The notes: generated by a model from the letters alone, not told the origin. Shown: positions 1 through 13,000, counted from the first letter of the stretch. The stretch: DNA of 64,000 bases from Antedon mediterranea (GCF_964355755.1 NC_092675.1:5242312-5306311); one strand, 5' to 3'. Numbers and translations are program-made.

Positions 1-96
1 ATATCACTACCATATTAGGGAATATCATTGCCATATTTGGGCACATCACACTTTTTTTGTCAAACTCCTAGTTTGATAGTGTAGACATAGCTTTAC
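1..96. repeat. Foldback MITE family 1, partial copy at window edge
   Basis: The stretch carries one arm and part of the centre of a dispersed foldback element. The diagnostic words are 'gggcacatcacac', then a short T run, then 'gtttgatagtgtagaca'. The same words, in one or both orientations, recur at about 10233, 26394, 37030, 45022 and 55259. The other arm lies outside the window or is lost. It has no coding capacity. Confidence 0.7.
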
Positions 97-599
97 ACTT
101 CTTAGCCTTATGTGGGCAAAGGCCACTAGTTATTATCATACACAACCTTTATTTTTATGTTCAAATTTGGTAAATAATAAATGTTATTATTTTCTAAACA
201 TTATAATAAGAAGCTAATGCATGAACATGTGTGAAAATTAATAATTAAATGCAAGGTAGAGTCTGAAATGTAAGTAGATACTTGTAATACGAATTATAAT
301 TGTAAATGGGATTTCATCATTATTTGTTAGTAGAATGTTGGTCCATTATTTGTCGAATCGTGGGTTATTTGTAAATGGACGAATGCTAATTTATAGGGCT
401 GCAATTATAAACTGTTAGTTGAATGATTAAAATGCAAGAAATATTGTATTATTAATACTGTACTTTCTTAAATCAATTCAATTTAATTTATTTCCACAAT
501 ATACAATAACATACAGGATAATAAATACAATGTAAGTAATCATGTGGTCATATTTAAGTCAGAAACACTTTAGGTTTGACCCACCCAAGATATAACATT
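97..599. other. AT-rich stretch without a recognisable gene
   Basis: I see no coding signal, RNA gene or repeat unit here. The stretch ends at the target-site duplication of the LINE insertion that follows. Confidence 0.5.
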
Positions 600-2050
600 A
601 AATACGAATACGATGTATTATATTAAAAAAATATGTGATGTTAATGTTTTACTTAATATGTCATGTTATAACATTATTGATGTTAATTCTGATAAAATTC
701 CACTGTTTTACAAAAATATGATAAAAGCCTACATAAATTATAACAGAATCTCTAAAAAAAAACCTGAAACTTATAACGATATAATGAATGAGCAACTGTG
801 GGGAAACCACTACGTTAAACTAAAAAAAAAACGCTTTTCTACAAGCATTGGATTGACAGTGGCATTATCAGTATTAAAGACATTGTTAATAAGAACACTT
901 TTTTAACATCAAACGAAATACTGGTGAAACTACAATGTAAAACAAACTGGTTAAATGAGTATTTGTGCATTATTAAGGCAATACCAATTCAATGGAAACG
1001 TATTATTAAGGAGGTAGATATTTTCAATTGTGATGATAATGATGAATTAGTTGGGACCAAGTATGAGATTAATACTACCAAACTAATATACTCATGGTTT
1101 GTGAAAGAATATTTCATTATTCCAATGTCACAACTAAAATGGGAAGAGTACTTCAATGATAACAACATTGATTGGAAAACTTCTTGGTTACGGAAAGTAT
1201 GTAAAATGAAAGATAAGAAACTAGCACAATTCAATTATAAGATGTTACATAGAATACTGCCTACCAACAAACGGCTGTATCAGTGGAAAATTAAGGAAAC
1301 ACAAACGTGTGACAAATGTGGAGAAATTGAAAATGAAAATCATTTGTTTTTTAGTTGTAGATTTATTCAGAAATATTGGAGGAAAATGCTTAGTATCTTT
1401 GTAAGTTTAAATCACAATAATATATCATTTAAACAATTAATACTAGGAACGGGAGATAAGCTAATAGATTATATTTACACTTTTGCAGCATTTACTATTT
1501 ATAGAATAAAAATGTTATCTGCACTAAATAAGCCAGTGGGTAAATCTTTATGGAATTCATTTAAAAGCAATATGTTATATAACATTGAATGTGAAACATA
1601 TAACAATAAAGAAACAAGTATAGAAAAATGGGTAGCTTTAAGAAATAAGATTATGATAATATAATTTCTAATTTGATACGATTAACCGAAAAGGAATTAC
1701 AGTGATACGGGTTACTGGTGGTACTGAGCTATTATTATTGGTTTTTTTTATCATGTATATAAATATATTGTATAATCCGGGTTGTAAAATGAAAACAAAC
1801 AAATGAAAATGTGTGAACTATTTTAAAACGGGATAGATGATAATGATGATCCTGTCAAGTGTATAACAAAATATAAGAAAATTAATGAAAAAAGGAGTAA
1901 TACAGAATTCATATATGTAAAAATGTTACTTATGAACTGTAACGACATTTACAAGTTAAATAATACGATTTTATGTAATATGAGATAATATGAATGTGAA
2001 TAAAAGTGGTGTTTGCGCCACAAAAGAGAAAAAAAAAAATACGAATACGA
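600..2050 (+). mobile_element. 5'-truncated L1/Tx1-type LINE with target-site duplication
   Basis: A non-LTR retrotransposon insertion. The 14-base word AAATACGAATACGA at 600-613 is repeated at 2037-2050, directly after a poly-A tail, as expected for a target-site duplication. Between the two copies lie the 3' end of a reverse-transcriptase ORF (614-1664) and a 3'UTR. The 3'UTR from about 1789 to the A tail is almost identical to a second, shorter insertion at 47258-47505, with two mismatches seen over about 245 bases. The 5' part of the element is missing, which is typical of target-primed reverse transcription. Assignment to the L1/Tx1 group rests on the C-terminal protein sequence, so it is reasonable but not proven. 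Confidence 0.85.
614..1664 (+). pseudogene. LINE ORF2 C-terminal remnant (zf-RVT region), one frameshift
   Basis: Two consecutive open frames encode the C-terminal part of an L1/Tx1-like reverse transcriptase. The first (to about 831) has the linker just after the polymerase domain, with the pattern 'IPLFYKNMIKAY ... LWGN'. The second (from about 832 to 1664) includes 'RILPTNKRLYQW' followed by the zinc-binding pattern CDKCGEIENENHLFFSC (C-x2-C-x8-H-x4-C), which is the zf-RVT motif. The frame changes once, inside a run of ten A at 822-831. Read across that run, the sense continues with 'FYKHWIDSGI'. A single indel in the A run therefore explains the break. No endonuclease or polymerase catalytic core is present, so the copy cannot move on its own. 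Confidence 0.85.
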
Positions 2051-3864
2051 AAAAAAAAATTAACTAATAATGAATAAAAGAAAACAAAGATACAATTTCT
2101 ATTTAATATTTGATCGTGAAGGTAAAATGAGTTTACAGCGGCACGCGTGAGTACAAGACACGTTTTGTGAGTGGACAACGGCAAAAGGCGCCGTGATCAG
2201 TGAAGCATAAAAATTATCAAATGTTGCGTTAAACATTTCACTTTTGTTTTACAAGCTAGTAAATTATATCATTTGTTGCGTTTATGACAACAGATTGGGC
2301 TTATAGTGTGCGGTTGGTTAGCTGCTCAAAATTGGCAGGCAATTTAGCACAGACTTAGAAATAACCTTGGTAGGCCTTTTGTCACGGATAAGAGAACATG
2401 GGTTTGGGCCAAAAAACAAGATATTTCCACCAACAAACATATCTGAAAGGGGGTGTTTCCAAAATCGGATGAAAACGTTCATGGTCACACACTCTATCAA
2501 TAAATGTATCATAAGATTAAGCGTACACATGATTATTTCTTCAGTAACTGCACTTTTTTTTTCATCAGAATCCTACTTATCTTTCAATTTGTTTTATTGC
2601 TTTTAATATCATTTCTACTGTGTTGCTTGTAATCTTTTTCTTTTACTTTTTCTTGTAATGTAGGCCTATTGCTATTGAAATTATTTTGACCAAAATGAGT
2701 GAATACATGAGAATCTACAGTCTCTTACTATTGACTACAGTATAGCTGGTCCCTCACTAAACATTGCAAAATACGTTATGTTGTTAGTTGTCTGCCTGGG
2801 TGTTTAGTATACTCTAGCGTCCTACCAAGCCAAGACTATTGCGAGAATCGGCTGATAATATTAGGAAACGACTCGGTACTTTCTCTATAATTTATCCACT
2901 AATCATAGGCAAATTCTATATTACAGTGTCACTATAGGCCTACAATTTACATTTTATATTACCAAGCTTTCAACCGATTTCTGTTAAAGCAACTCAAAGC
3001 TTAGACTTCCCCCAATTCTCAAGTGGCCTGTATTTTTTAATTTTTGTTTACCAATATTAAGCTCTGAATCGCCGTCTCTAAAACCTAGACGAATAATTGT
3101 ACTCGAAGCTATACGTCACATAAACGGTAAATTGCGCAAGAGTCACGCAATCCTGCTTGCTGGAAAAAACGAAAGGAAATACAGCAAATCAACTAAGTGA
3201 AAAGTAAATTAATTGAACCCTGGGAATACTATCCTACACTGTATTACAGTACTACAAGTGTGATACGTACATTCAGCAAGTCATTCAATATTGTATATAT
3301 ATACGATCATTGTGAAGTTTTAAACATAATGCGATAAGAATATTGAATTCGATATAGGCCTACAGATAGAAAAAAGTACCGGTTCTCTAATTTTATTTTC
3401 CCCTAAAATATATATCTGTAAATATCATAATTATATTATATTATTAAGACTAAATTAATAACAGAACCGCATGCGTAATGACGTAATAATTAAATTGGCT
3501 CATATAAACACTCTACCAACAATGTCGAACCTCTTCAAACCAAATCTAATTAAGCACACTTATTGTATATTTTTTTAAAGTTGATATAGACTCTATGTAT
3601 ATTGCTCGTTCCCAATTCAAGGTGTCATAGACAAGAAACAAGAATGATATGCCCATCCGGTTAACTGTTATCCGCTCTTTTTAATGTTGATGATATAGGC
3701 CTAAAACTATCTGTGAATTTGCGTGGATTTTTCTCAAGGTATTTTCTTCGTGTCATTTCTGTGAAACGAGTATGGATGGATGACAGTTTTCAATGTGACC
3801 AGGTCCATGATGTGACATTTTATCATATTTAATTTGTTGACTGAATAAGAAACAAAAACAGCTT
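2051..3864. other. Intergenic DNA, no gene seen
   Basis: Short open frames here have no family features, no plausible splice partners and no compositional support. The only structure I notice is several copies of the palindrome TAGGCCTA (for example 2661, 2935, 3355 and 3695). Confidence 0.5.
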
Positions 3865-4190
3865 CAGTGAGTGAGTGGCCGAATGGTTAAGACAGTGGAA
3901 CCGTAATTACGTAGCCATAACATCGGCAGGGGTTCGAGACTCACTCACTCCATGGTTCTGGTAGTAGAACGAGTCTTCTCGGATAAGGACTATAAACCGT
4001 AGGCCCAGTGTACACATCTAGTTCGTGTGCACTTTAAGGAACCTAGTACATCTTTCGAGACGAGTAGGGGGTTACCCCGGTGTATTAGTACATCACAGCC
4101 ACTGATCACCAACTGGGCCCTCTGGGAGACCAGTCCTTGACTGAAGAGGTTACGTACCTAATATAAATTTATATTTCAATCAATTCAACA
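3865..4190 (+). mobile_element. SINE family C, tRNA-Ser/Leu-like head
   Basis: The head has an A-box-like 'TGGCCGAATGGTTAAGAC' and a B-box-like 'GGGGTTCGAGACT', spaced as in a class II (Ser or Leu) tRNA with a long variable arm. A body of about 220 bases follows, and the copy ends in an 'AATCAATTCAA' tail. A second copy lies in inverted orientation at 63530-63852 and matches over head and body. Two matching copies with internal Pol III promoter boxes support a SINE rather than a tRNA gene. Confidence 0.8.
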
Positions 4191-6189
4191 TATCACTGAT
4201 GTTCATAATTTCTCTAAGGCGATGTCTTCTACTTTTCCACCGGGGTTATTAGCAAACCACATACGCGTGCCCAAACAACAAATTATCGATTACTTAATTG
4301 AGATTCGTAAAAGATCATTAGTAACGTCTTACGATCGACTTAATAAACATAAGTAAACCAAGCGTATTTAAAAAGTAACGCTTAGCACAACAGGCACACG
4401 CGAGAGCCGAACAAAGCCGCGCGGGACGGGGATGAATGCGTGCTGATCTGAGAAGAGGCAACCCGTACTTGTCTTTGTTATCACTGTTTGTGATTATAAC
4501 TGTTGCCATTCTGTTGAAAATATACAAATTTTACGAATGGACAAGTTTGCTTGGGGGCTGATGATGCGTTGTTTACATTTCGTCAACGGCAGAGGGTTCA
4601 GTTAATTGAAGCGGTGTGCGAATTAAATGTCTGAATGACCATGTCGAAAAGGTGTGGAAATGGGTTCATGCCCCCTTTGACTGGGATATCATCAGCCGTC
4701 AGTCCATCATTTGTAAATTCGTTTCTGGGTGTTAAGCTTTTGAAGAAACAGATGGATGTTGTGTTTTGTATCGACATGATTCGTGAAGGCGTTGAAAGTC
4801 CCCGTGACCAATCCTCAGATACCTCCTCATTAGAATATTTTCACTATCATTGAAAAGGCTTCAAAGATAATGTTCAACATGATTTAAATTAGGGGCTAAC
4901 ATACGATAGTAAATAATAAGAAATCATGTATTTGTTTAGCAGACAATTAACATTAAATTGATGTCAAAAGAAACCAAAAAATCTTACACAGGCACTATAA
5001 AACATCGGCCTATCACAACTCTCAGCTATAAGTAAACGTTCAAGCATGGATTCGGCCTAATACGCTTCAATCCATCGCTGTGTGAAATAGCTTAAGAGGG
5101 CACAACGTTTTTAACCGAGCCTTTATAGTAGTCTATTGTTTAGATTATCTTGTAAAAAAAAGAGTCTCACTACACTGTTACATTATGCTCTAGAAAACTC
5201 AATAAGACTGTCATGTCACTACATACATGTAAGGCTGACATTTAACAAGCTGATTCTAAAGTAAAATAAAGGTCTGAAACGTGACTACCCTTTTCCTTTG
5301 ACAGCATCAGTCAATGTTCGAATCGGACTTATCGGATTCACTCAAATTTGTCAAATAATAGATTCGACAGGCTTTGGAGAAATTAGGCCTAATGCACGTA
5401 CTAATGATGCAATAATCAAATACTACAATCAGTAACTGATTTATAAAGTACTACAGTAGGCCTATCGTCAAATATCTTCTAAGGTCATATTGATCATGGG
5501 AACGTCTGTGGAAGTCCGTATACCTTTTTTGAATATGTATTTTTATTGAATAGGCTTACTTTAAATATGCAAATATTTCCTAGCTTTAATCATAGTTCCA
5601 ACCTGTCATAATTAGGTTGAAGGCATGTTTTATAGCACATTTATAAATAAGAATATAGTTTTATATGTCTTTTTGCATTTACCTTTTGTATTTACTATAC
5701 CGTGTTGATGAGGCAATGTATAGGTAATATCACTTTGCTTTGAATAACTGTCAGTGCCTTTGTTTAACAATTTACATACTTCAACCGTGTTTAAGACACG
5801 GTTTTACGGCAGCGATACTTTAGTATAGTCACACAATACTTTATTTTTATAGACAATTCGTGCAAACTACTTTACCTATGTTGCCAATAATATGTCATCT
5901 ACAATAACACGTCGTTTTTTGTGCATGTTACTTAAGCTATGCGTTAAAAAGGGGAAGTGTACTGAAAAATGTGAAAACTGGTTATAGAGATTACGCCTTT
6001 TAGAGCCAGCGGAAGTTCAAAAGTATACGCATCATTCTGATAGTAATCTTGTTGGGGTTGATGATGTAAAGGAAAAAACAACTCGCATGTGAATCAGAAG
6101 ATGCCGGACACCACGTACCAAGTGAATGTGTATCATTTATCCAACTAAAATGAAGAAAAAGTAGGCTAATTGGCTTAAATTGTATTCTG
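4191..6189. other. Intergenic DNA, no supported gene
   Basis: A 72-codon open frame at 4635-4853 has no recognisable domain and no convincing splice context. I do not call it a gene. TAGGCCTA palindromes occur near 5386 and 5458. Confidence 0.4.
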
Positions 6190-6335
6190 TGTCTTTTATG
6201 TGACTTTGGGCTTGGGGTCAACCGGCTCAGCTACAGTGATTAAGTTCGCTTAGGTTGACCCTGGTTTCTCCAATTGCAGAGTTTTTTGTTATGTATATAT
6301 TGAAATAGACCGAATAAATAATGAAATGAAATTAT
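6190..6335 (+). repeat. Dispersed repeat D, non-LTR retrotransposon-like 3' end
   Basis: About 140 bases match a second copy at 11391-11560. Shared words include 'CAACCGGCTCAGCTACAGT', 'TTAGGTTGACCCTGGT' and 'GAAATAGACC'. Both copies end in an A-rich 'AATGAAATGAA' tail. Such a tail is usual for a SINE or LINE 3' end, but no head or ORF is attached. Confidence 0.6.
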
Positions 6336-6759
6336 TGATCAACGATTAACGTTGTGTTTGTATTACTTTATGTTGAAGGTTTTCCACTATACGATGTTCC
6401 TTCAAATTTACAGAGCAATATCATTGCTTACACAGCAAAACAGAACATAACTTTTATTTGAAAGAGACAAGAACAGATATCAGCTAGTAAAAATTACAAA
6501 AATATGGATATTTGATATAGTTTCCATCTTGCCAAAAAATGATTTTTTGGCCTACTGCTTTATAATTAAAATTAATTGTACTTTATAAGTTGCCTGCCAA
6601 ACTTCAATTTTGTAATACTTCAGAAGGTTTTTGTGGATAACATTGGTTTTATCGTAAGCCTAAATTAAAACTTTACCACACGCAAATGCTTGAATTTACC
6701 AAGGGACATAATCACTCCTTTACTCCACCAGGGTCCGAATATAGTTACACGGTTAATTG

Positions 6760-6933
6760 TGGTTCCCACTAGCGACGCAACAGAAGGACGTAACGCAACG
6801 CAAGTGAATTGACCAATCATAAGCGATGGCTTATTCGCTTGTGATTGCTAACTGTCTATAACTTCGCTTGTCATTGGTTAAAACGCTTGCGTTGAGTTTA
6901 CGTCGTCCTTGCGTTACGTTCTAGTGGGAACCA
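6760..6933. mobile_element. Foldback MITE family 2 (TGGTTCCCACTAG termini)
   Basis: The stretch starts with TGGTTCCCACTAG and ends with its reverse complement CTAGTGGGAACCA. The arms stay complementary inward through 'aacgcaacgcaag' and 'cttgcgttga'. It is 174 bp long with no ORF. A related, one-ended copy starts at 63357 with the same TGGTTCCCACT terminus. The superfamily is not clear. Confidence 0.75.
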
Positions 6934-7463
6934 ATCTTTACACACCCACATTTAATACAGTTCAAGCTCACGAACCATTAATTACTGCTGAACAACCGCC
7001 AAATGCAATTTTTATCGAATAAAAAACAGCTCTAACCTTCACGCAATTAGTTTCCAAATGTCAAATTTACATTTTGATAGCTTACGATATTTAATTGTTT
7101 TTAAAGATTGTGTGGGTTATGAAAAAAAACTAATCATTCTATAGATAGATAGTGAAATATCAAGACAACGTCATCAATCATGTTGTAAGTGTGAGCTGTT
7201 GTGTGTAATGAGTTACTACAGTATATGAATTGTTCTCAAACTATGCGATATGATTTTAATAACATGAACAGTCGTACCATGTCTTATAAAAGCCGGAATT
7301 CACGTTTTTAATTGTTTTAAACACACGGCCAAGCCCTAGACGGGGGATACCCACATTAAGGGCACACTTTAATGATAGGAAATCTACTGTGTACAGCACT
7401 TAATATTAACCTTCATAGGAAACAAACTGTTTCAGTAAGTTAGGCCTACTTAATATAAAGTGT
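6934..7463. other. Intergenic DNA, no gene seen
   Basis: No coding or RNA feature is recognisable. A short stretch near 7322-7372 ('acgggggatacccacattaagggc') looks like a fragment of a DNA-transposon terminus, but it is too short to assign. Confidence 0.4.
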
Positions 7464-8265
7464 ATGCAAGTTGTACGGTTGATTTCTGAAATTTCTGAAA
7501 ATTGGTTTCTACATAATTGTTTCCCCAATATCAATTTAGTTCAATCAATGTAAGTTGTACGGTTGCTTTCTGACATCATCTTACATATCGAACTATGGTA
7601 TCTACATAGATGTTTCCCCAATATCAATTTAGTTCAATCAATGTAAGTTGTACGGTTGCTTTCTGACATCATCTTTCATATCGAACTATGGTATCTATAG
7701 ATGTTTCCCCAATATCAATTTAGTTCAATCAATGTAAGTTGTACGGTTGCTTTCTGACATCATCTTACATATCGAACTATGGTATCTATAGATGTTTCCC
7801 CAATATCAATTTAGTTCAATCAATGTAAGTTGTACGGTTGCTTTCTGACATCATCTTACATATCGAACTATGGTATCTACATAGATGTTTCCCCAATATC
7901 AATTTAGTTCAATCAATGTAAGTTGTACGGTTGCTTTCTGACATCATCTTACATATCGAACTATGGTATCTATAGATGTTTCCCCAATATCAATTTAGTT
8001 CAATCAATGTAAGTTGTACGGTTGCTTTCTGACATCATCTTACATATCGAACTATGGTATCTATAGAGGTTTCCCCAATATCAATTTAGTTCAATCAATG
8101 TAAGTTGTACGGTTGCTTTCTGACATCATCTTACATATCGAACTATGGTATCTATAGATGTTTCCCCAACATCAATTTAGTTCAATCAATGTAAGTTGTA
8201 AGGTTGCTTCTGTTACATATCGAACTATGGTATCTATATAACTGTTTCCCCAACATCAATTCAGT
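7464..8265. repeat. 91-93 bp minisatellite, about 8.5 copies
   Basis: A tandem array with the key word 'AAGTTGTACGGTTGCTTTC' followed by 'TATCGAACTATGGTATCTA' and 'TTTCCCCAATATCAATTTAG'. Units of 91 and 93 bases alternate, depending on whether 'CTACATAGATG' or 'CTATAGATG' is present. The central copies are nearly identical, while the first and last are diverged or shortened. No frame is conserved along the array. Confidence 0.95.
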
Positions 8266-9919
8266 TTTTGACACGTTGTTTACTTAGATCACATAACAAT
8301 TAATATTTGTTAAATGTTAGTTTACAAAGTACCTTGAGAAATCGAATATGTTTAATTGCCCTTACCCGATATCTTACTATTCACACACAAGTATTTTCAA
8401 ATACTGTAAAATGTTTTTCTACTTTGTATTAACCTTTGAACTTAAATATTGTGAAATATATAAACTTATTATTAATATTATTTCGCTTTTAATAGTATTC
8501 ACTGCGATATATATTATAAGGTGGCGCTATAAGCATTTCATGCAACCTGATACTATGTAAAGTACAGTTATAGAGGTTGAAATATTAAGTTCCCGAGCGT
8601 ACTTAAAGCTCAGGTACAGGCATGCAATTTAAATATAATATCTGGTTAATTGTACATAAATCAAATATTTGTAATAGAAATCAAGACGAAAAAACATAAA
8701 TTTCCCTTAAAATGGATATACAAATACAAAATTTGGCAAAATTCTGCTATAAAAACCAGGAAGACTTTTTCAGTAGTTAGGTAGTTTTATCTAGTGTAAT
8801 AACATGTTTAGTGACTCCCTAGAAGGTGAAACAAGATGGTGGATATACGGTGGATACTTTTTCTATAGCATGAAAATAAAACTCTGAAGTTGAATAAAAA
8901 TACTAGAAACGTAAAATTCAAGTTATATTACCTATATTTAGTCATCTGATAACATTTTTTACCACACCGTTTATTTATTTTTTTTTTTAAATGCCTCCCT
9001 ATTTACAACATTTGTGTACAAAAGAATAGAGATTTTACTGTGATATTTGAACTATCCCCCCAATTTTCCGTTATGTAACACACAAACATGTCAATATACA
9101 TTAGCAATTAAGTGATATTACACAAATTGACATAAAAACGTACTATATTCTCTATAGAAGAGAAGATCCAATGAATAAATTCAGATAAAAAAAACTAAAA
9201 AAAAAAAAACTCCAACGTTTGCGACAAATATAAGTTTCGAACCCAGAATATACAGATTTCGACCCTGACACCATACCTGCATATGAATACAACATTTTAG
9301 GCAATATACATGGCTGCAGTCGCGTGCTCAAGTTAGTGTTTACCGACCGACCGACCGACCAACCGACGGACATAGAGAGCTGTTGCACGCGACTAAAAGG
9401 TACAAACCTCAAACACAAGGATAATGAAACATACCACTGTATAGTATAATATGTAGTTTTATTCCTCTAAATTAAAGATATTTTAGAAGATTGAAATCTT
9501 TGTATTTATTTTTAATATAATTTACATGAAAAAACAGTTTCTTGGAGTTTAGTACAGTATATACTTGGATTAGGTTTACATAATCATACTGTGTATCAGC
9601 AACATAGGAATTTTCCAGCCTTTTCAACTCCATAATAATTATCATAAAGTCGGCAGAGGATGGGTTCCAGCACTGGTCTTGTTCTATGTGTTTGTGAGTT
9701 TAATCGTGGTACTGCACTTGCTCTATGAATCCATGAGTTTTGCTCTATACCTATCTATTCACATACAGTATCAATCAATTAATTTTACTGTAAATTTGTC
9801 AATAGAAATTTTGTTCTTATCCAATTGTAATAAACGTACCGTAAAATAATCAGAAAGAAAAGATAAAAAAGGAAAATGTAACATGCATTATCGGTCTTCA
9901 AATAGAATGATACATTTTC
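8266..9919. other. Intergenic DNA downstream of lamtor3
   Basis: A 70-codon hydrophobic open frame (8348-8560) is AT-rich and has no supporting context. A short (CCGA)n microsatellite lies at about 9343-9368. No other feature is recognised. Confidence 0.4.
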
Positions 9920-9925
9920 TTTATT
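9920..9925 (-). terminator. Candidate polyadenylation signal of lamtor3
   Basis: TTTATT on the plus strand is AATAAA on the minus strand, about 170 bases past the lamtor3 stop codon. The distance is plausible, but no transcript evidence is available. Confidence 0.4.
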
Positions 9926-10095
9926 GTAGGAATGTAATTATACAAAAAGCATAGAAAACATGCTAATAAATATTCTGTATTGTGAGTTAATTTAGATTAA
10001 ACAGAATTACGAAACATGTATAATAACTCTTGTAAAAAAATTAGTACACTGTACACATAATAGTATTGTATTAACACTATCCAGTTCATTTGACC

Positions 10096-13000
10096 TCAAC
10101 CGTTTGTTGGTACATCAATAGCAGTCTTTAACTCCTGTAAGACCTCATCAAATGATGACTCCAGAGCTAGTAACATACCTGTTGAAAAAAGGGGGCATTA
10201 AGAAATTTAAACGTAACCAAATGACTGACTGTGTTAAGCTCTGCCTACACTATCAAACTATATAAGAGAGGCCTTCAATTAACTTTAAAAAAGTCAAAAT
10301 GAGGTACAGACAATCGACCTTGTTCACATTTAGTCCAGGTGTGAAATATTGTGAAGAGATGAACTGAGTAAAATGATTGATATTTCGTGAGATTTTATTG
10401 GCCAAGCGGACTTGTTATACCTCCGCCAAGGAGGTATTACAAGATCTTTACTAAAATGAATATACAGATAAATATGTGGTCAAGGACCATTCTATTAAAT
10501 TTTAGGACCATTTGGGACCATGGTCCCAATTCTGGACCACTTTTTAGTATAATTTTCAGACCTGCTAGTGTTAAAAGATATGACTTCAAAACTTCATTTT
10601 TGTACAAGAGGCAAGAGTTAGAATTTGTGATTTGTAATTTTAAAACATAATTTGATTTAATGTGCACGTTTTTTAATGCGAGTAGTTTAAAAAACACATT
10701 TCTTTTCAAATTCACTCGTTTGATTTTCGCGTTGCTGTTCTATTGTTAGTCAATTGAAGCTATTGTTAATTGAAAGGCTTGTTACATAACCATTACACCA
10801 AACTCGCATACACATGCTTGTAGTGAAATTAGCCTCAATCACTAACAGCATTAAGACACACACACAAATATATATTTATATATATATATTTTTACAGTAG
10901 GCGGAGGTATGCACTCTTGGAGTGGCTTTCTAGTTACACATAGTGCAACGCATAAATAACCTCATATTAGTATAAACAGTGTATATTGACATGTTTATTC
11001 AAACTACATATTTTCATATATTTTATCATGCCCTGGTGTATAGCTAAAAGGTAGAAAAAATTGCAATTCCCATAGTCAAATTTCAGTTGATTCTTTCATG
11101 TATTTTTGTTAGTGTGTTGGGTATTCCCTTTAGAGTGTCTGCTTGCTTTTATTAGTACCAGCCGAATAATGTGGAACACTCATGTGGGACACATTGGTAA
11201 ATCCTGCACAAATAAAGTACATTAACAGACATTCAATGTTACATAACATTTTTTTTTTTCAAATTTTATACTACAATAGCCATCAGGTTGTCTGGGACCA
11301 GCTTTCCAGACCGTTGGCAGATGCTGCAGTCCTAGAAAGCCTAGAAGCTTTCATTAGAAAAGTTCACATTCAATTTGATTCGCTTTAACTGTTTTTTGTC
11401 TTTATGTCTTTTATGTGTAAACTGACTTTGGGGTTGGGGCAACCGGCTCAGCTACAGTAATTAAGTTTCACTTAGGTTGACCCTGGTCTCCCCAATTTCA
11501 TTTTTTGTTTTTTATGTATATACTGTACTGAAATAGACCAAATCAAAAATGAAATGAATGAAAGTGGCAGATTCTGTACACAGAATAACAAAAATAATAT
11601 AACTGGGCATGTTTCTAAAAATTCTAAAATGTTAATTAATTAATTATTCACACAACAGTAATCTATTATGGCGTGTGCTGACTACATGTCATATTACCCA
11701 CAATGCAGTTAAGGATTGACCTATATGTTATGTAGGAAATGTTGACAGGTTTATTTAATTATCATATGGAGTGAACATTAATATCTTTTGTTGTTGGTTT
11801 CTGCAAATTTTTGTAATTAAATTTTTCCTATAAAAACATTTATTATAGTTGTAACTTTCATAACTGTTAATTTGGTCCACAATAAGCAAGAGTATATTGT
11901 ATATTGGCCTATATAAGATTAATTTTGAGGTGGAACCACACAAGTGAATACAGTCAACTCTCCCAATACCGGACACCTTTGGGCCGGCCAAATAAGTCTG
12001 GTTTTCTGGAAAGTCTGGTATTCGGAATGTGTTTTTAATGGTAAATATAAATTTGGGACCATTTGGTCCTAAAAAAAAGTCTGGTATTGGGAGAGTTTCT
12101 GGTTTTCAGAGAGTCCGGTATTGGGAGAGTTGACTGTATCTCTATAGACAACCCAGTTATATAAAAACAATGTTTTTTCCATATCCTTAATTAAACATTA
12201 AAAAAAAGTAGTTATCCATTCCATGTTCCTGAAATTGATAGACAATACAGGTTGCATGGGTCTCAAATTGACCTACCCTACATAATTCTTTCTCAATAAA
12301 TTGGTATTTAGTACTGCATTCAATGGTTTACTGCCCAATTGGGCCCTGTCCAAAAAAGTCCATAAATGAGAATTTGACATGACTTATATATATAACACAT
12401 TCAAAAGTACAATTTTGTTCTATAAACTTTCTTTCTACAGTATACTGCATACTGTAAATCACAAGTGATATGTTTTAAACCAATACATGGATTACACAAA
12501 CCAACAGTGGAGTTGGTAGTCTACGATGCCAGCTTACCTGGATAAACCAACAATAGCCCTTTCTCCTCGAAGAGCGAGATATACCTTGAAAAGTAGAAAT
12601 TTTCATTGAACACCCCTTTCCACAAATGGTATACTCCATGAACTATGCCCTCAGGTGGGAGCCTCACCACAAGCCACCATCATCATTTCTTTTCAAGGAG
12701 AAAGGGCTATTGTCGGTTTATCCAGGTAAGCTAGGCACAAAACAGACTAAGATTTTATTTCTTTTTGTTGATCCACTTGTATCATGTAGGATTCATATAA
12801 TTTAGCTGTTTCAAAATTATTCTTATAAATAAGCCAAATGTAAGTTAAATAAGTCAAATGTTCCTGAACATTAAGAGGTGATGTATTGTTAAATTGAGAC
12901 CTTTAGCTAAAATTGCTTCCTCTAAAGAGATTTAAAAACAGTTATTGGCAAACAACATTTTTTGTTTACCTTATTTTCTTTTATTTTTACAATTATTTTA

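Noticed and set aside
4635-4853. 72-codon open frame
   Set aside because: No recognisable domain, no convincing promoter or splice sites, no second copy.
8348-8560. 70-codon hydrophobic open frame
   Set aside because: AT-rich DNA often encodes such hydrophobic strings; there is no conserved motif or context.
10387-10715. Open frames on both strands
   Set aside because: They lie inside the Helitron-like element, have no domain and no splice partners.
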